From positions 62,001-126,000 of the forward strand of contig NZ_BMGM01000006.1 in the NCBI RefSeq assembly GCF_014640195.1: DNA of 64,000 bases, given 5' to 3'. Positions 19,032 through 27,603 of this stretch are shown one piece after another (positions within the stretch are counted from its first letter, which is position 1; each line of letters opens with the position of its first letter). Source of the DNA: Psychroflexus planctonicus (GTDB lineage: Bacteria > Bacteroidota > Bacteroidia > Flavobacteriales > Flavobacteriaceae). Under the pieces are notes generated by a model that worked only from the letters and a program-made list of their open reading frames with translations, was not told the DNA's origin and did not search any database. Position numbers and translations under genes: made by a program.

Positions 19032-20123
19032 ATGAAAAATATATTATTTATACTCATTTGTTTTAGTTTTATTTCCTGCAGTGTGACTAGAATAGCTAAA
19101 GAACCAAAATATCAACTTAAGCTGCTAGACGAATATGTAATTCCAGCTAAAACCTTCTTCAATACCTACGAAATTGGTGGTTTGTCTGGTATTGACTTCA
19201 AAAATGACACCCTGATTTTTATCGATGATCGATCTACAAAACCAATTATTTATACCGCAAAATGGGAAGCTTCAGATAGAAAAATAGACAGTCTTGTTTT
19301 TATAAAAAGTACAAACTTAAAAGAGACGGATGCCACTTTTAGGAAAATGTCTATGGATCTAGAAAGTATTCGTTTTGGCAAAAACAAAAACTTTTGGTTA
19401 ACTAGCGAAGGAAATATCAAAAAACAGAAAAATGCAAGTGTTTTTCAAATTGATGCTGATGGCAATTTTAAAATGAAAATGAATTTACCTAAACACCTAC
19501 AGGTAAATGGAAGTAATTTCCCTTTTCATAATCGAGTTTTTGAAGGAATGACATGGAGTTTCAATAAAGATTTTATCTGGGTTGCAACTGAATTACCATT
19601 AGAAAATGACGGCAAAAAACCACAACTTTGGAATACTTTTTCGCCCGTTCGGTTTACTCAGTTTAATTCAACAACAGGTAATGCTCAACAACAATTTGTA
19701 TATCAATTAGATCGAATTGTGCGCCTACCTTTTTTACCTTTTTATACAAATGGTGTAACTGAAATTTTAATTTTAAATCAGGATGAATTTTTGGTAATAG
19801 AACGGGCTTATTCCGCTGGTAGAGGAAAACGTTCTAACCGGGTGAAATTATTTGTTACCAACTACAAAACCGTTTCAAATACTCTAGAAATGGAACAAAT
19901 CAGCAAAAAAGACCAAGTAAAAACAGCTGATAAACATTTACTTTTAGATTTCAAGAAAACCAGAAAACAACTTCCATCTAAACGAATAGATAATATTGAA
20001 GGACTTTGCTTTGGCCCTACATTAGCGAATGGGAATAAAAGTCTACTTTTTGTATCAGACAACAACTTCAACAGTTTTGGCGAACAGATTACGCAAATTA
20101 TCTGGATGGAGTTAGCAGAATAG
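19032..20123 (+). CDS. Lipoprotein with esterase-like phytase domain
   Basis: A 363-residue lipoprotein: lipobox FISC, then a beta-propeller-like domain with YEIGGLSGIDF, LIFIDDRST, MDLESIRFG and FEGMTWSF, and a late RIDNIEGLCFG. These spaced G-L-S-G-I and D-x-E-x-I/G motifs mark the esterase-like domain found in bacterial phytase-related proteins. A -7-like box TACTTTTG (19020-19027) lies only 5 bases before the ATG, too close to be its promoter unless the start is elsewhere. It may act on phosphate esters at the cell surface; substrate unknown. Confidence 0.78.
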   Translation: MKNILFILICFSFISCSVTRIAKEPKYQLKLLDEYVIPAKTFFNTYEIGGLSGIDFKNDTLIFIDDRSTKPIIYTAKWEASDRKIDSLVFIKSTNLKETDATFRKMSMDLESIRFGKNKNFWLTSEGNIKKQKNASVFQIDADGNFKMKMNLPKHLQVNGSNFPFHNRVFEGMTWSFNKDFIWVATELPLENDGKKPQLWNTFSPVRFTQFNSTTGNAQQQFVYQLDRIVRLPFLPFYTNGVTEILILNQDEFLVIERAYSAGRGKRSNRVKLFVTNYKTVSNTLEMEQISKKDQVKTADKHLLLDFKKTRKQLPSKRIDNIEGLCFGPTLANGNKSLLFVSDNNFNSFGEQITQIIWMELAE

Positions 20124-20202
20124 TTTCTTAAAAGCAAAAAAAGCAAAGCAAACATTTTTTATTGAAATGCTATTTGCATATTTGTAACCATATATTTTTA
20201 AA

Positions 20203-20814
20203 ATGAAAAAGTTAGCAGTAGTTCTATTATTAAGTCTTTCATTCTCTTGTCAAACTGACAAGGAAGCTCCAGAAGGTTACGTAAATTTTGAAGTTCCCGA
20301 AGGAATTCAACCTAAAATAACCAATTACTATTTTATCCGTCATGCCGAAAAAGACTTGACTACGAAAGATGACCCACAACTTACATTAGAAGGTTTGGAA
20401 CGCGCATCCTACTGGGGAGAATATTTTAAAGACAAAGCACTAGATCAATTTTATACCACCAAATACATGCGGAATTTTCAGACAGTAATTCCTATTGTGC
20501 ATCATTACAAAAAAAGTCCAGAAACTTTTTCAGTTGAAGAAGATAGTTTATTCACCAAAGATTTCTGGAAAAATACATACGGACAAAACACCGTTATTGT
20601 TGGGCATAACAACACCACTCCTGATTTTTGCAATGAGATTTTGAGGAATGAAAAATATCCTAAAATAGACGAAAAAACCTACGGCAATTTATACCATATT
20701 GAAATTGATGAAACGGGGAAAATAAAAGACACCTTGCTTTCTTTTGAAGAATTTGAACTACCCGAAAACATCAAAAAAAGCATCAGAGAAAATGTCGAAG
20801 ATGCTACTGAATAA
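20203..20814 (+). CDS. Histidine phosphatase superfamily lipoprotein (SixA/PGAM-like)
   Basis: A 203-residue lipoprotein (lipobox SFSC). The phosphohistidine motif FIRHAEKD is at about residue 47, and the second catalytic histidine is in VIVGHNNTTPD at about 130. Insertion loops are short, so the fold is close to SixA/phosphoglycerate-mutase-like phosphatases. The lipoprotein signal puts it in the periplasm or on the outer membrane, so it more likely removes phosphate from an extracytoplasmic compound than from a phosphorelay protein. Its last 11 bases overlap the convergent exonuclease gene. Confidence 0.85.
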   Translation: MKKLAVVLLLSLSFSCQTDKEAPEGYVNFEVPEGIQPKITNYYFIRHAEKDLTTKDDPQLTLEGLERASYWGEYFKDKALDQFYTTKYMRNFQTVIPIVHHYKKSPETFSVEEDSLFTKDFWKNTYGQNTVIVGHNNTTPDFCNEILRNEKYPKIDEKTYGNLYHIEIDETGKIKDTLLSFEEFELPENIKKSIRENVEDATE

Positions 20815-21400
20815 CCAATCGTTGATACACTTGTGCGGTTAAAAAAGCATCGCCTAAAGCAGTATGCCGGTCTTTCTTCGGAATGTTGAATTCTTCACAT
20901 AAGTCATCAAGGCTTTTTTGTATAGGTTGGTGAATTCCTTTGTATTTTAGATACAAATCGCTAGTGTCTTGTACTTTGTTTTTCAATTTGGGTAATTGCA
21001 TATGCTGAAGCGCTCGATTGATCATTTCAATATCAAACTGAATGTGGTGTCCTACAATTTTAGCACTTCCTATACATTGAAGCAATTGTTTGATGGCTTC
21101 TTTTTCTGTATCTAATTTGTTCTTTTTATTGTTAACAATTCCGTGAATAGCTACACTTTCAGCTTGATGAAATGTTTGTTTTACAAATACTGAAAAATGA
21201 TCTTCTACACAAATCACATTTTCGTGTAAAGCTACAGCGCCAATAGAAAGGATTTTGTCTTCACTTGGGTTCAAGCCTGTGGTTTCACAATCCAACACCA
21301 CTACTCTTTGCGGGTTGGGTTGTTTAAATTCCGCCAAATAATCCTGCCAAAATTCAGGATAATCTTTGATGTTTGAAAACAAATTTTTGAACCAATTCAT
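20804..21400 (-). CDS. DnaQ-like 3'-5' exonuclease
   Basis: A 198-residue DEDDh exonuclease. Exo I is VVLDCETTGLNPSEDKILSI with the catalytic Asp and Glu, Exo II is IVGHHIQFDIEMINRAL, and Exo III is RHTALGDAFLTAQ with the catalytic His and Asp. It trims 3' ends of DNA or RNA. It has no polymerase or GIY-YIG fusion. It is coupled to the upstream cNMP/CBS gene by a one-base stop/start overlap (TAATG), an arrangement also seen in other bacteria, where the pair is often near acetate metabolism genes; none are here. Confidence 0.88.
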   Translation of the reverse strand: MNWFKNLFSNIKDYPEFWQDYLAEFKQPNPQRVVVLDCETTGLNPSEDKILSIGAVALHENVICVEDHFSVFVKQTFHQAESVAIHGIVNNKKNKLDTEKEAIKQLLQCIGSAKIVGHHIQFDIEMINRALQHMQLPKLKNKVQDTSDLYLKYKGIHQPIQKSLDDLCEEFNIPKKDRHTALGDAFLTAQVYQRLVIQ

Positions 21401-23319
21401 TATAAAAAATAGGATAATTTAAATCGATTTTTTAACAAACTCTGAATTTCTTGTATGGGTTTAAAGGCGCGTTTCAATTTCATTTTATCGCTTTTACTCA
21501 AGCTAGAAAGTTCCAAATACCTTCCTGATGAGTTGTTTTTAAATCCTTCAACTGCTCTAAATTTAGACAATACATGAAAACTTTTGATGCATCCCGCATA
21601 CACTTCTTCATTTTGGGGTTCCAATTCAATCAACTTTTCAAAACGTTCTACCGTGTTGTTTTTACCTTCAATTCCTTCCGCTAAAATTAAAACACGAGCG
21701 GCATCAACTAAAGGTTGAATAGCTCTCGCTTTTACGTCAAATTCATCTTTGTGCTCGCCATCATCTTCAATAATAAACTGCCTGAAAAACCCCAATGGTG
21801 GTGGATTTTTTACCGCATCTTCTGCCAAATAAGCAAAAAACTTCTGATTGCCTTTCAACTTTTGAAGAATGTGTTGGCTGATTTGCTTCACCAAATCCGC
21901 TTCGCCGTAAACTTTTGCATAATCAAAAAAGATACTGCACATCATGATATTTTGCGTTGAAGCTTGATCAATCCACTTTGAAAATTGGCTTTTCCACTGA
22001 CTCAAACTCAAACAATATTTGGGATTGCTCGCCATCATTTCTGCGGGACAAAACACATAACCCAATTCATTTAAAACGCGGCTTACGTCTTTAGCTAATT
22101 TCAAAAAATAAGCTTGTGTAGTTTCTAATTCTTCATCAGAAACATCTTCAAAAACCAAGGCATGGTCTTGGTCTGTGAGTAATAGTTGTTCGCCTCTGCC
22201 CTGACTTCCAATTCCTAACCAAGCGAATTTTACAGGTGCTTTTCCTATTTTTTCTTCGCTTAATTCAATTACGCGATGCATCAAAGCTTGGGTGATTAAT
22301 CCGCTTACTTTCATGATATATGGCATGGGCAAAGCGGTGTTTAAGTAAGCTTCTAACAAACTACTCAGCGACTCGCGAATTCGGGTTAAGGACTCCAATT
22401 TACTAACTCGCTCAATTTGCTTCAACAGAGCCACAGGATTATTGGCTTGGGCGGTGACAATGTCGTGTTCAGACAAAATTCCAATGATTTCAGCTTGGTC
22501 AGTGCCATCTTGGGTAACGCACAAATGTCCGATTTTGTGTTGTAATAAAATAGTTTGAACTTCCGCTAAATGAATTGTAGGTGGCACGCACTTTACTGGA
22601 CTAGACATGATTTCACTTACTTTATCAGCAATTTGCATTTCGCCTGTAGCCACCCAACGCCGAATATCTTTATCGGTTATAATTCCGATGGGAAGCTTGT
22701 TCTCTTCAATAATCAACGAACTGATTTTATGGTCGTTCATCAACAAAGCTGCTTTTTGAATGGTCGCCTTTGCGGTAAGACAAATGGGATTTTTGGTGTA
22801 GAAGGCTTGTTGAAAAAAATCTAAATCGGTGGATTGTGCTTCATTTGAAGCATAATTGGCAGAAAGCAATTTTCCTTTGGCTTCAGAAGCTTTTGGATTT
22901 CGGGTATTGGAAGCGAAACTTTCCAACAAAAAATCCATCACCGCTTGATTGTTTGCCAACACTTTTTTAAAAGCTTCAATAGGAATGGCATACAGAACAC
23001 ATTCTTCTCTGGCAACGGCTTCCATGGCGTAGGTTTGGTCTGCAAACAAAGGGCGTAAACCTAAAATATCTCCTTCATCGCAGATGTCTATCCATGCTGT
23101 GGCACTTCTGCTTTTGGAGCGCAAACCCACCGCTCCTTGTTGCACCACATAAAATTCGGTATGCGCGGGGTCGCCTTCTTTAAAAACAAAATTGCGTTTA
23201 GGCACATAATGCACCCGAACTTGAGCAGCAATTTTATGCAAATCGGCTGAATGTATTTCTTGAAAAGGTGGAAATTGCTTCAAAAAATCAGCAACACGTT
23301 CTACAATTACATTTTCCAT
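21400..23319 (-). CDS. Cyclic-nucleotide-binding / CBS / DUF294 nucleotidyltransferase signalling protein
   Basis: A 639-residue cytoplasmic protein with four parts in order. A cNMP-binding beta barrel (about 15-130; FKEGDPAHTEFYVVQQGAVG). A pair of CBS domains (about 165-290; NDHKISSLIIEENKLPIGII, KIGHLCVTQDGTDQAEIIGI). A DUF294 nucleotidyltransferase (about 320-460) with GIGSQGRGEQLLLTDQDHAL, holding the G-S and D-x-D motif. A C-terminal DUF294 helical domain. It probably senses adenine nucleotides or cAMP-like ligands and uridylylates or adenylylates a partner. The exonuclease gene is coupled to it. Confidence 0.87.
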   Translation of the reverse strand: MENVIVERVADFLKQFPPFQEIHSADLHKIAAQVRVHYVPKRNFVFKEGDPAHTEFYVVQQGAVGLRSKSRSATAWIDICDEGDILGLRPLFADQTYAMEAVAREECVLYAIPIEAFKKVLANNQAVMDFLLESFASNTRNPKASEAKGKLLSANYASNEAQSTDLDFFQQAFYTKNPICLTAKATIQKAALLMNDHKISSLIIEENKLPIGIITDKDIRRWVATGEMQIADKVSEIMSSPVKCVPPTIHLAEVQTILLQHKIGHLCVTQDGTDQAEIIGILSEHDIVTAQANNPVALLKQIERVSKLESLTRIRESLSSLLEAYLNTALPMPYIMKVSGLITQALMHRVIELSEEKIGKAPVKFAWLGIGSQGRGEQLLLTDQDHALVFEDVSDEELETTQAYFLKLAKDVSRVLNELGYVFCPAEMMASNPKYCLSLSQWKSQFSKWIDQASTQNIMMCSIFFDYAKVYGEADLVKQISQHILQKLKGNQKFFAYLAEDAVKNPPPLGFFRQFIIEDDGEHKDEFDVKARAIQPLVDAARVLILAEGIEGKNNTVERFEKLIELEPQNEEVYAGCIKSFHVLSKFRAVEGFKNNSSGRYLELSSLSKSDKMKLKRAFKPIQEIQSLLKNRFKLSYFL

Positions 23320-23391
23320 ATGAGGTTTGATTCTGAATAAATTTACAGTATTCTTTTTAAAAATGAATTTAGTTTTTGCTTAATTTGAAAG

Positions 23392-23559
23392 ATGAAAACA
23401 AAAAAATGTACTGATTGTGATGAAAATCACTTAATTTTATACAGGATACAAATAGAAAAATCTGGAAAATGGTTTTTTGTTTGCAAAAATTGCATTGAAA
23501 AACACCAACCCAAACCCCATTACCGCTACGGTGGTACATGGAATGGAAAACGACATTAA
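23392..23559 (+). CDS. Small zinc-ribbon-like protein (55 aa)
   Basis: A 55-codon ORF from an ATG at 23392 to a TAA at 23559. It reads MKTKKCTDCDENHLILYR and carries two CxxC pairs (CTDC and CKNC) about 24 residues apart, with a basic C-terminus HYRYGGTWNGKRH. Four Cys so spaced suggest a small zinc ribbon, perhaps nucleic-acid binding. It lies 21 bases before the NTF2-like gene. Cys-pair spacing makes a real gene likely. Confidence 0.65.
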   Translation: MKTKKCTDCDENHLILYRIQIEKSGKWFFVCKNCIEKHQPKPHYRYGGTWNGKRH

Positions 23560-23580
23560 CTGAAGAAAAAAATCAACTTT

Positions 23581-24042
23581 ATGAAAAATATTTCTATTTC
23601 AATTTACGCCTTAAGTCTTAGCTTTTTTCTTTTATGCTCTGCAAATACTTCAGCACAAACTAAAAATCATGAGAAAGAAATATCTGAACAAGTTGAAACT
23701 TTTTTTAAAGGATTAAATGCCAAAGACACGCTAGTTATTAAATCTACTTTAGGGAATGATGTAAGTTTAAAAAGTTTAATGATTAAAGATGGAGAAAAAC
23801 AGTTATTTTCAGAAAATATACACGAGTTTTTAAAACAAATTGGGAGACTTACCGACGACTTGATTATTCGTGAAGAAATTGACAATGTTAAAATAAACCT
23901 GCGTTTTCCTTTAGCTGATGTGTTTACAGATTATACATTTTACGTTAACGATGAACAATCGCACAGCGGCATCAATTTGTTTACTCTGGCTTATTTAAAT
24001 GATGCTTGGAAGATTATTAACATGGTGGATACAAGGCAATAA
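23581..24042 (+). CDS. Secreted NTF2-like / SnoaL-type protein
   Basis: A 153-residue protein with a cleavable signal peptide (SANTSAQ). The mature part has the NTF2-like cone-shaped fold pattern: EISEQVETFFKGLNAKDTL at the start, a central helix HEFLKQIGRL, and beta strands ending FTLAYLNDAWKIINMVDTR. This family includes enzymes and ligand-binding proteins, and no catalytic residues can be assigned. It may be co-transcribed with the small zinc-ribbon ORF upstream. REP-like palindromes follow its stop at once. Confidence 0.75.
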   Translation: MKNISISIYALSLSFFLLCSANTSAQTKNHEKEISEQVETFFKGLNAKDTLVIKSTLGNDVSLKSLMIKDGEKQLFSENIHEFLKQIGRLTDDLIIREEIDNVKINLRFPLADVFTDYTFYVNDEQSHSGINLFTLAYLNDAWKIINMVDTRQ

Positions 24043-24047
24043 ATAGG

Positions 24048-24128
24048 AAACCTGCAAGGTATCAGAAACCTTGCAGGTTGAGTTGCTTAATTATAAAATC
24101 CTGCAAGCGTTTAGAAGGCTTGCAGGGT
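24048..24128. repeat. Two REP-like palindromes
   Basis: First hairpin: aacctgcaaggt (24049-24060), 7-base loop, accttgcaggtt (24068-24079), a perfect 12-bp stem. Second: cctgcaagc (24100-24108), 9-base loop, gcttgcagg (24118-24126). Both share the core CCTGCAAG and lie just after the NTF2-like gene. A sister palindrome of form ACCT...AGGT is at 59520-59552. They may end transcription or act as REP elements. Confidence 0.75.
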
Positions 24129-24198
24129 TAATTCATTCTTTATCATTGATCTAGGTGAATCCTACAAAATAATAAATAAGGTCAACAAACTAGAATAA

Positions 24199-24534
24199 TT
24201 AATATGAAATTGAATCTTGTTCAACTTTTGCTTCAACTTCCATTTTAGGAGGTAAAGCTTCTAAGCTAACTTGCATCAACTCGTCTTCTTTTACATCATA
24301 TCTACCTAGTTTGTAACCTTCTAGGTTAAATATCAGTTCGTTTCCACGGGATTTAGTGTTAATGGCAAAATAGCCATCTGCATTGGTGTAGGTGTACAAA
24401 TCTGTACCCATAACTTGCACCATAACTTCTTGAAGTGCTTTGCCGTTTTCATCCTTTACTTCTCCTTCCACTTTTTGATTATCAGAAGAACAAGCAAACA
24501 AAAAACAGATGGAGAATAAAATTGCGTATTTCAT
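24199..24534 (-). CDS. Lipoprotein with carboxypeptidase-regulatory-like domain
   Basis: A 111-residue lipoprotein from the ATG at 24534 (MKYAILFSICFLFAC); a TTG five codons upstream is less likely. After the lipobox and an SSDN segment there is one carboxypeptidase-regulatory-like/CNA-B type beta sandwich (EGEVKDENGKALQEVMVQVM, YTYTNADGYFAINTKSRGNEL, FNLEGYKLGRYDV), the domain that also opens SusC-type receptors. Here it stands alone on a lipid anchor. Binding partner unknown. Confidence 0.8.
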   Translation of the reverse strand: MKYAILFSICFLFACSSDNQKVEGEVKDENGKALQEVMVQVMGTDLYTYTNADGYFAINTKSRGNELIFNLEGYKLGRYDVKEDELMQVSLEALPPKMEVEAKVEQDSISY

Positions 24535-24653
24535 TGTTTTTTGCTTCAAATATACGGGAAATAGATTCGAATAATTTAAAAGAGAATATTAACATACAAG
24601 AAGTATTTTAATTTGCACATTTACATTGCGAACGATTTAATGTATAACGACTT

Positions 24654-25076
24654 ATGGAAACAAGTTTGTTTCAAAAAATTATGCGCATCTTATTAGGTGC
24701 ATTAATGACTTTTGCAGGTATAGGACATCTCACTTTTCAAAGAGAAGAGTTTCAAGCGCAAGTACCAAAATGGCTCCCAGAAAGTCAAGCCTTAATGGAT
24801 TTTGTGGTCATTTCTTCTGGAATAGTTGAAATCACGCTGGGTTTAGCAATGATACTTCTTTGGAAACACCAAGAAAAAGTAGGCATTGCTTTGGCAATTT
24901 TTTATGTGCTTATCTTTCCGGGTAACATATCTCAATATACCAACTCAATTGATGCTTTTGGTTTAGATACCGACTTTAAGCGTTTGCTGCGCTTGTTTTT
25001 TCAACCTGTATTAATTTTTTGGGCTTTATGGTCTACTGGCGCATTAAAACAGTTGATGAATCGAACAAAAAATTAA
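24654..25076 (+). CDS. DoxX-like family membrane protein
   Basis: A 140-residue integral membrane protein with four hydrophobic helices (LLGALMTFAGIGHLTF, VISSGIVEITLGLAMILLW, VGIALAIFYVLIFPGNISQY, FFQPVLIFWALWSTG). The GIGHLTF and EITLGLAML-type motifs are typical of DoxX/DUF6790 proteins. The family is loosely linked to redox and thiosulfate metabolism, but most members are uncharacterised. Monocistronic. Confidence 0.8.
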   Translation: METSLFQKIMRILLGALMTFAGIGHLTFQREEFQAQVPKWLPESQALMDFVVISSGIVEITLGLAMILLWKHQEKVGIALAIFYVLIFPGNISQYTNSIDAFGLDTDFKRLLRLFFQPVLIFWALWSTGALKQLMNRTKN

Positions 25077-25178
25077 AATGAATTAGCAACATTTCAAAAA
25101 AACGGTATTTAAGTTAATTAACTTAGTCTTTTAAATGCTAGTTTCAAAATACTGATTATTAGTTTTATATATGATTTT

Positions 25179-25412
25179 TTATACTAGATGTATAAATCTT
25201 TGTGTACTTTGTGTCTCTGTGGTGAAAATAGATATCAGTAAAATCGTCATGCATGGATAGAGAGCAAATAAGTTACCTATTAAATATGCGTCTAAGTCAA
25301 TAATGTAATACTTAGTTTGAGAAAAAACTTCGCCTAAACTAAATGTAGAATAACACATCAAAAAACTAGCATATCCAAATTCTTCAAAAATACATTTTTC
25401 ACTGTTTTTCAT
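25179..25412 (-). CDS. Doubtful small membrane ORF (77 aa)
   Basis: The 512-base gap between the DoxX-like gene and the GAPDH gene contains one minus-strand frame of 77 codons with a start ATG. It has one hydrophobic stretch (NLFALYPCMTILLISIF). Its C-terminal TETQSTQRF is encoded by the repeat at 25194-25225 (ctttgtgtactttgtgtc), a kind common in intergenic DNA, which argues against a conserved protein. No homology recognised. May be a decayed gene or chance. Confidence 0.2.
   Translation of the reverse strand: MKNSEKCIFEEFGYASFLMCYSTFSLGEVFSQTKYYIIDLDAYLIGNLFALYPCMTILLISIFTTETQSTQRFIHLV
25194..25225. repeat. Short CTTTGTG-type intergenic repeat
   Basis: The sequence ctttgtgtactttgtgtctctgtggtg contains three degenerate 9-base units (ctttgtgta, ctttgtgtc, tctgtggtg). 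Similar ctttgcgtctttgcg-type runs are widespread in Bacteroidota intergenic DNA. A weaker match (tacgcgtctttt and tttgcgtctttttgc) occurs at about 3904-3980. Function unknown. Confidence 0.4.
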
Positions 25413-25547
25413 TTCAAAAGGAATAAATATGTAGATGCTACTGCTAAAAATTTAGCATTCATTAGCATAAAAAATTAAAGTTTTCAAGAAGTAAAAAATC
25501 GAAAGAAAATCTGCACAAAACTTATTAACGAAAACGTTTGAAATATA

Positions 25548-25555
25548 TACATTTG
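25548..25555 (+). promoter_or_regulatory. Bacteroidota -7 box upstream of the GAPDH gene
   Basis: TACATTTG fits TAnnTTTG and lies 33 bases before the ATG at 25589. No convincing -33 TTTG at 19-21 bases upstream, so only the -7 box is supported. Confidence 0.45.
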
Positions 25556-25588
25556 CAAATAATTTCAACACCTTAAAAAGCTATACCA

Positions 25589-27034
25589 ATGCCAAAAAAT
25601 GAGTACGAAAAGCAACTAAAATTGCAAGCAGACAAACGCAAAGCTAGCGTGAAATTCATTAAAACTATTCATGATTTATGGTATGATAAATCTATTGAAT
25701 TGGTGATTTTCAGAAACGCACTGATCAACAAAAATGTAAGTGATATTCTGGATTTGCACGAATATGCTGGCAAATTTGTAGGCAAAAATATTTCGATTTA
25801 CGACACGGTAGAATTGGCTGATGCCATCTTGCAATTAGACCTTCCGCCTGCGAAATTAGATATCGGAAAATTAGCTTATGAATTTCACTCCGATAATCCG
25901 AGTCATAAAAATGCATTTGCATTTGTTGCTGAAAAATTGGAAGGAGCAAAAAAACAAGGCGAAATTAAACCGCAAGATGTAGTATTGTACGGTTTTGGTA
26001 GAATTGGACGCTTGTTAGCACGCGAATTGATGACCAAAACAGGTAAAGGAAGCCAAATGCGTTTGCGTGCCATTGTAACTCGTGGAGAAATAACCGAAGC
26101 TGTTTTAGAAAAACGTGCTTCACTTTTAAAAAGCGATTCGGTTCACGGAGATTTTTCTGCAACGGTAAATGTTGATGTTGAAAATAAAGCGCTGGTAATT
26201 AATGGAACTAGCGTCTACATTATTTCAGCAAAACAACCCGAAGACATCGATTATACCAAATATGGAATCCATGATGCTTTAATTATGGATAATACCGGAG
26301 CCTTTCGAGATCAAGAAGCTTTGAGCCGTCACTTGAAGTCTAATGGAGCTAAAAGAGTAATTTTAACTGCTCCAGGAAAAGGAATCCCGAATATTGTGTA
26401 CGGCGTAAACCACAAAGATGTGGACCCGAACAAAGAATTTATTTACTCCGCTGCATCCTGTACTACCAACGCCATAACTCCCGTTTTGTATGCTATGGAA
26501 AAAAGTTTTGGCATCAAAGACGGACATTTAGAAACCATTCATGCCTACACCAACGATCAGAATTTGGTAGACAATATGCACAGTAAATACCGTCGTGGTC
26601 GTGCTGCTGCACTCAACATGGTGATTACAGAAACCGGTGCTGGACAAGCAGTTGCCAAAGCATTTCCTGCTTTAGATGGAAAGTTAACTTCCAACGCCAT
26701 TCGCGTTCCTGTTCCCAACGGCTCTTTAGCTATTTTGAAACTGAATTTGAAAAAGAAAACCAATGTTGAAGCCATCAACTCAAGTTTAAAAGATTATGCT
26801 TTAAATGGGGAATTGGTTGAACAAATTAAATATTCTATAGATAATGAATTAGTATCTAGTGATATTGTAGGTTCTTCAGCTCCAAGTATTTTTGACAGTA
26901 AAGCTAGTATACTTCACAAAAATGGAACAAGCGCTGTCTTGTATGTTTGGTATGATAATGAATACGGTTACAGCCATCAAGTTATGCGTCTTGCAAAATA
27001 CGTTAGTCAAGTAAGGAGATTTACATACTATTAA
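25589..27034 (+). CDS. gap: Glyceraldehyde-3-phosphate dehydrogenase (long form)
   Basis: A 481-residue enzyme, about 145 residues longer than the usual GAPDH because of an N-terminal helical extension. The dinucleotide-binding loop YGFGRIGRLLAREL is at about 133. The catalytic Cys291 lies in SAASCTTNAITPV, and the phosphate-binding segment HAYTNDQNLVDNMH follows; the C-terminal YDNEYGYSHQVM is normal. It oxidises glyceraldehyde 3-phosphate to 1,3-bisphosphoglycerate or the reverse. The long form is known from Bacteroidota and may be a second, possibly gluconeogenic, isoform. A strong terminator follows. Confidence 0.93.
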   Translation: MPKNEYEKQLKLQADKRKASVKFIKTIHDLWYDKSIELVIFRNALINKNVSDILDLHEYAGKFVGKNISIYDTVELADAILQLDLPPAKLDIGKLAYEFHSDNPSHKNAFAFVAEKLEGAKKQGEIKPQDVVLYGFGRIGRLLARELMTKTGKGSQMRLRAIVTRGEITEAVLEKRASLLKSDSVHGDFSATVNVDVENKALVINGTSVYIISAKQPEDIDYTKYGIHDALIMDNTGAFRDQEALSRHLKSNGAKRVILTAPGKGIPNIVYGVNHKDVDPNKEFIYSAASCTTNAITPVLYAMEKSFGIKDGHLETIHAYTNDQNLVDNMHSKYRRGRAAALNMVITETGAGQAVAKAFPALDGKLTSNAIRVPVPNGSLAILKLNLKKKTNVEAINSSLKDYALNGELVEQIKYSIDNELVSSDIVGSSAPSIFDSKASILHKNGTSAVLYVWYDNEYGYSHQVMRLAKYVSQVRRFTYY

Positions 27035-27057
27035 GAATTGTCTATTTTTAAAAAATT

Positions 27058-27088
27058 GGCCAGTTATTCCAAATAGCTGGCTATTTTT
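27058..27088 (+). terminator. Rho-independent terminator after the GAPDH gene
   Basis: GCCAGTTATT (27059-27068) pairs with AAATAGCTGGC (up to 27081) through one G-T wobble around a short loop, followed by ATTTTTG. It lies 24 bases after the stop codon. Confidence 0.8.
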
Positions 27089-27111
27089 GTTAGACTCAAA
27101 ATGAAACAAAG

Positions 27112-27594
27112 ATGAAAAATATTAAAATTGAAATTAAATGGGCTGTGATATTCATGATCACTTTGCTCTTATGAATGGTCTTAGAAAAACAAATTGGGTT
27201 ACATGATGAATATTTAGAGTGGCACCAATATGTAACCCTATTGTATATAATTCCTGCTATTTGGATTTATGTCCTGGCATTAAAAGACAAAAAAAGGAAT
27301 TTTTACAACGGAGAAATGAATTTTAAGCAAGGATTTATCTCAGGTTTAATCATTAGCCTAATTGTTACGCTTTTTTCTCCTTTAAATCAATGGATTATTT
27401 CGGAAGTTATCACGCCTGATTATTTTAAAAATGTAATTGCTTATTCGGTTGAAACAGGTTATCACGAAAATATGGAAGAAGCTGAAGCGCAATTCAATTT
27501 AGAAACGTATATAGTGCAAAGTACCATTTGGGCTTTGGTGATGGGTATAATTACTTCAGCTTTAGTTGCTTTGTTTGTAAAGACCAAAAAATAA
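27112..27594 (+). pseudogene. DUF4199 membrane protein interrupted by an in-frame TGA
   Basis: From the ATG at 27112 the frame reads MKNIKIEIKWAVIFMITLLL, then TGA (27172-27174), then MVLEKQIGLHDEYLEW and on to 27594. The N-terminal helix before the stop and the V-L-E-K-x-x-G-L-H-D motif after it belong together in DUF4199 proteins, which have LLW-M-x-L-E-K at this point, so the TGA most likely replaced TGG (Trp). The protein would have about 161 residues and four membrane helices. Translation could restart at the ATG straight after the stop (139 residues), lacking the first helix. A sequencing error is possible. Function of DUF4199 is unknown. Confidence 0.8.
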
Positions 27595-27603
27595 TTTCAT
27601 TTA

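Noticed and set aside
27175-27594. DUF4199 protein as an intact 139-residue gene
   Set aside because: The 20 codons before the TGA in the same frame match the missing first helix of the family, so an interrupted gene explains the data better.
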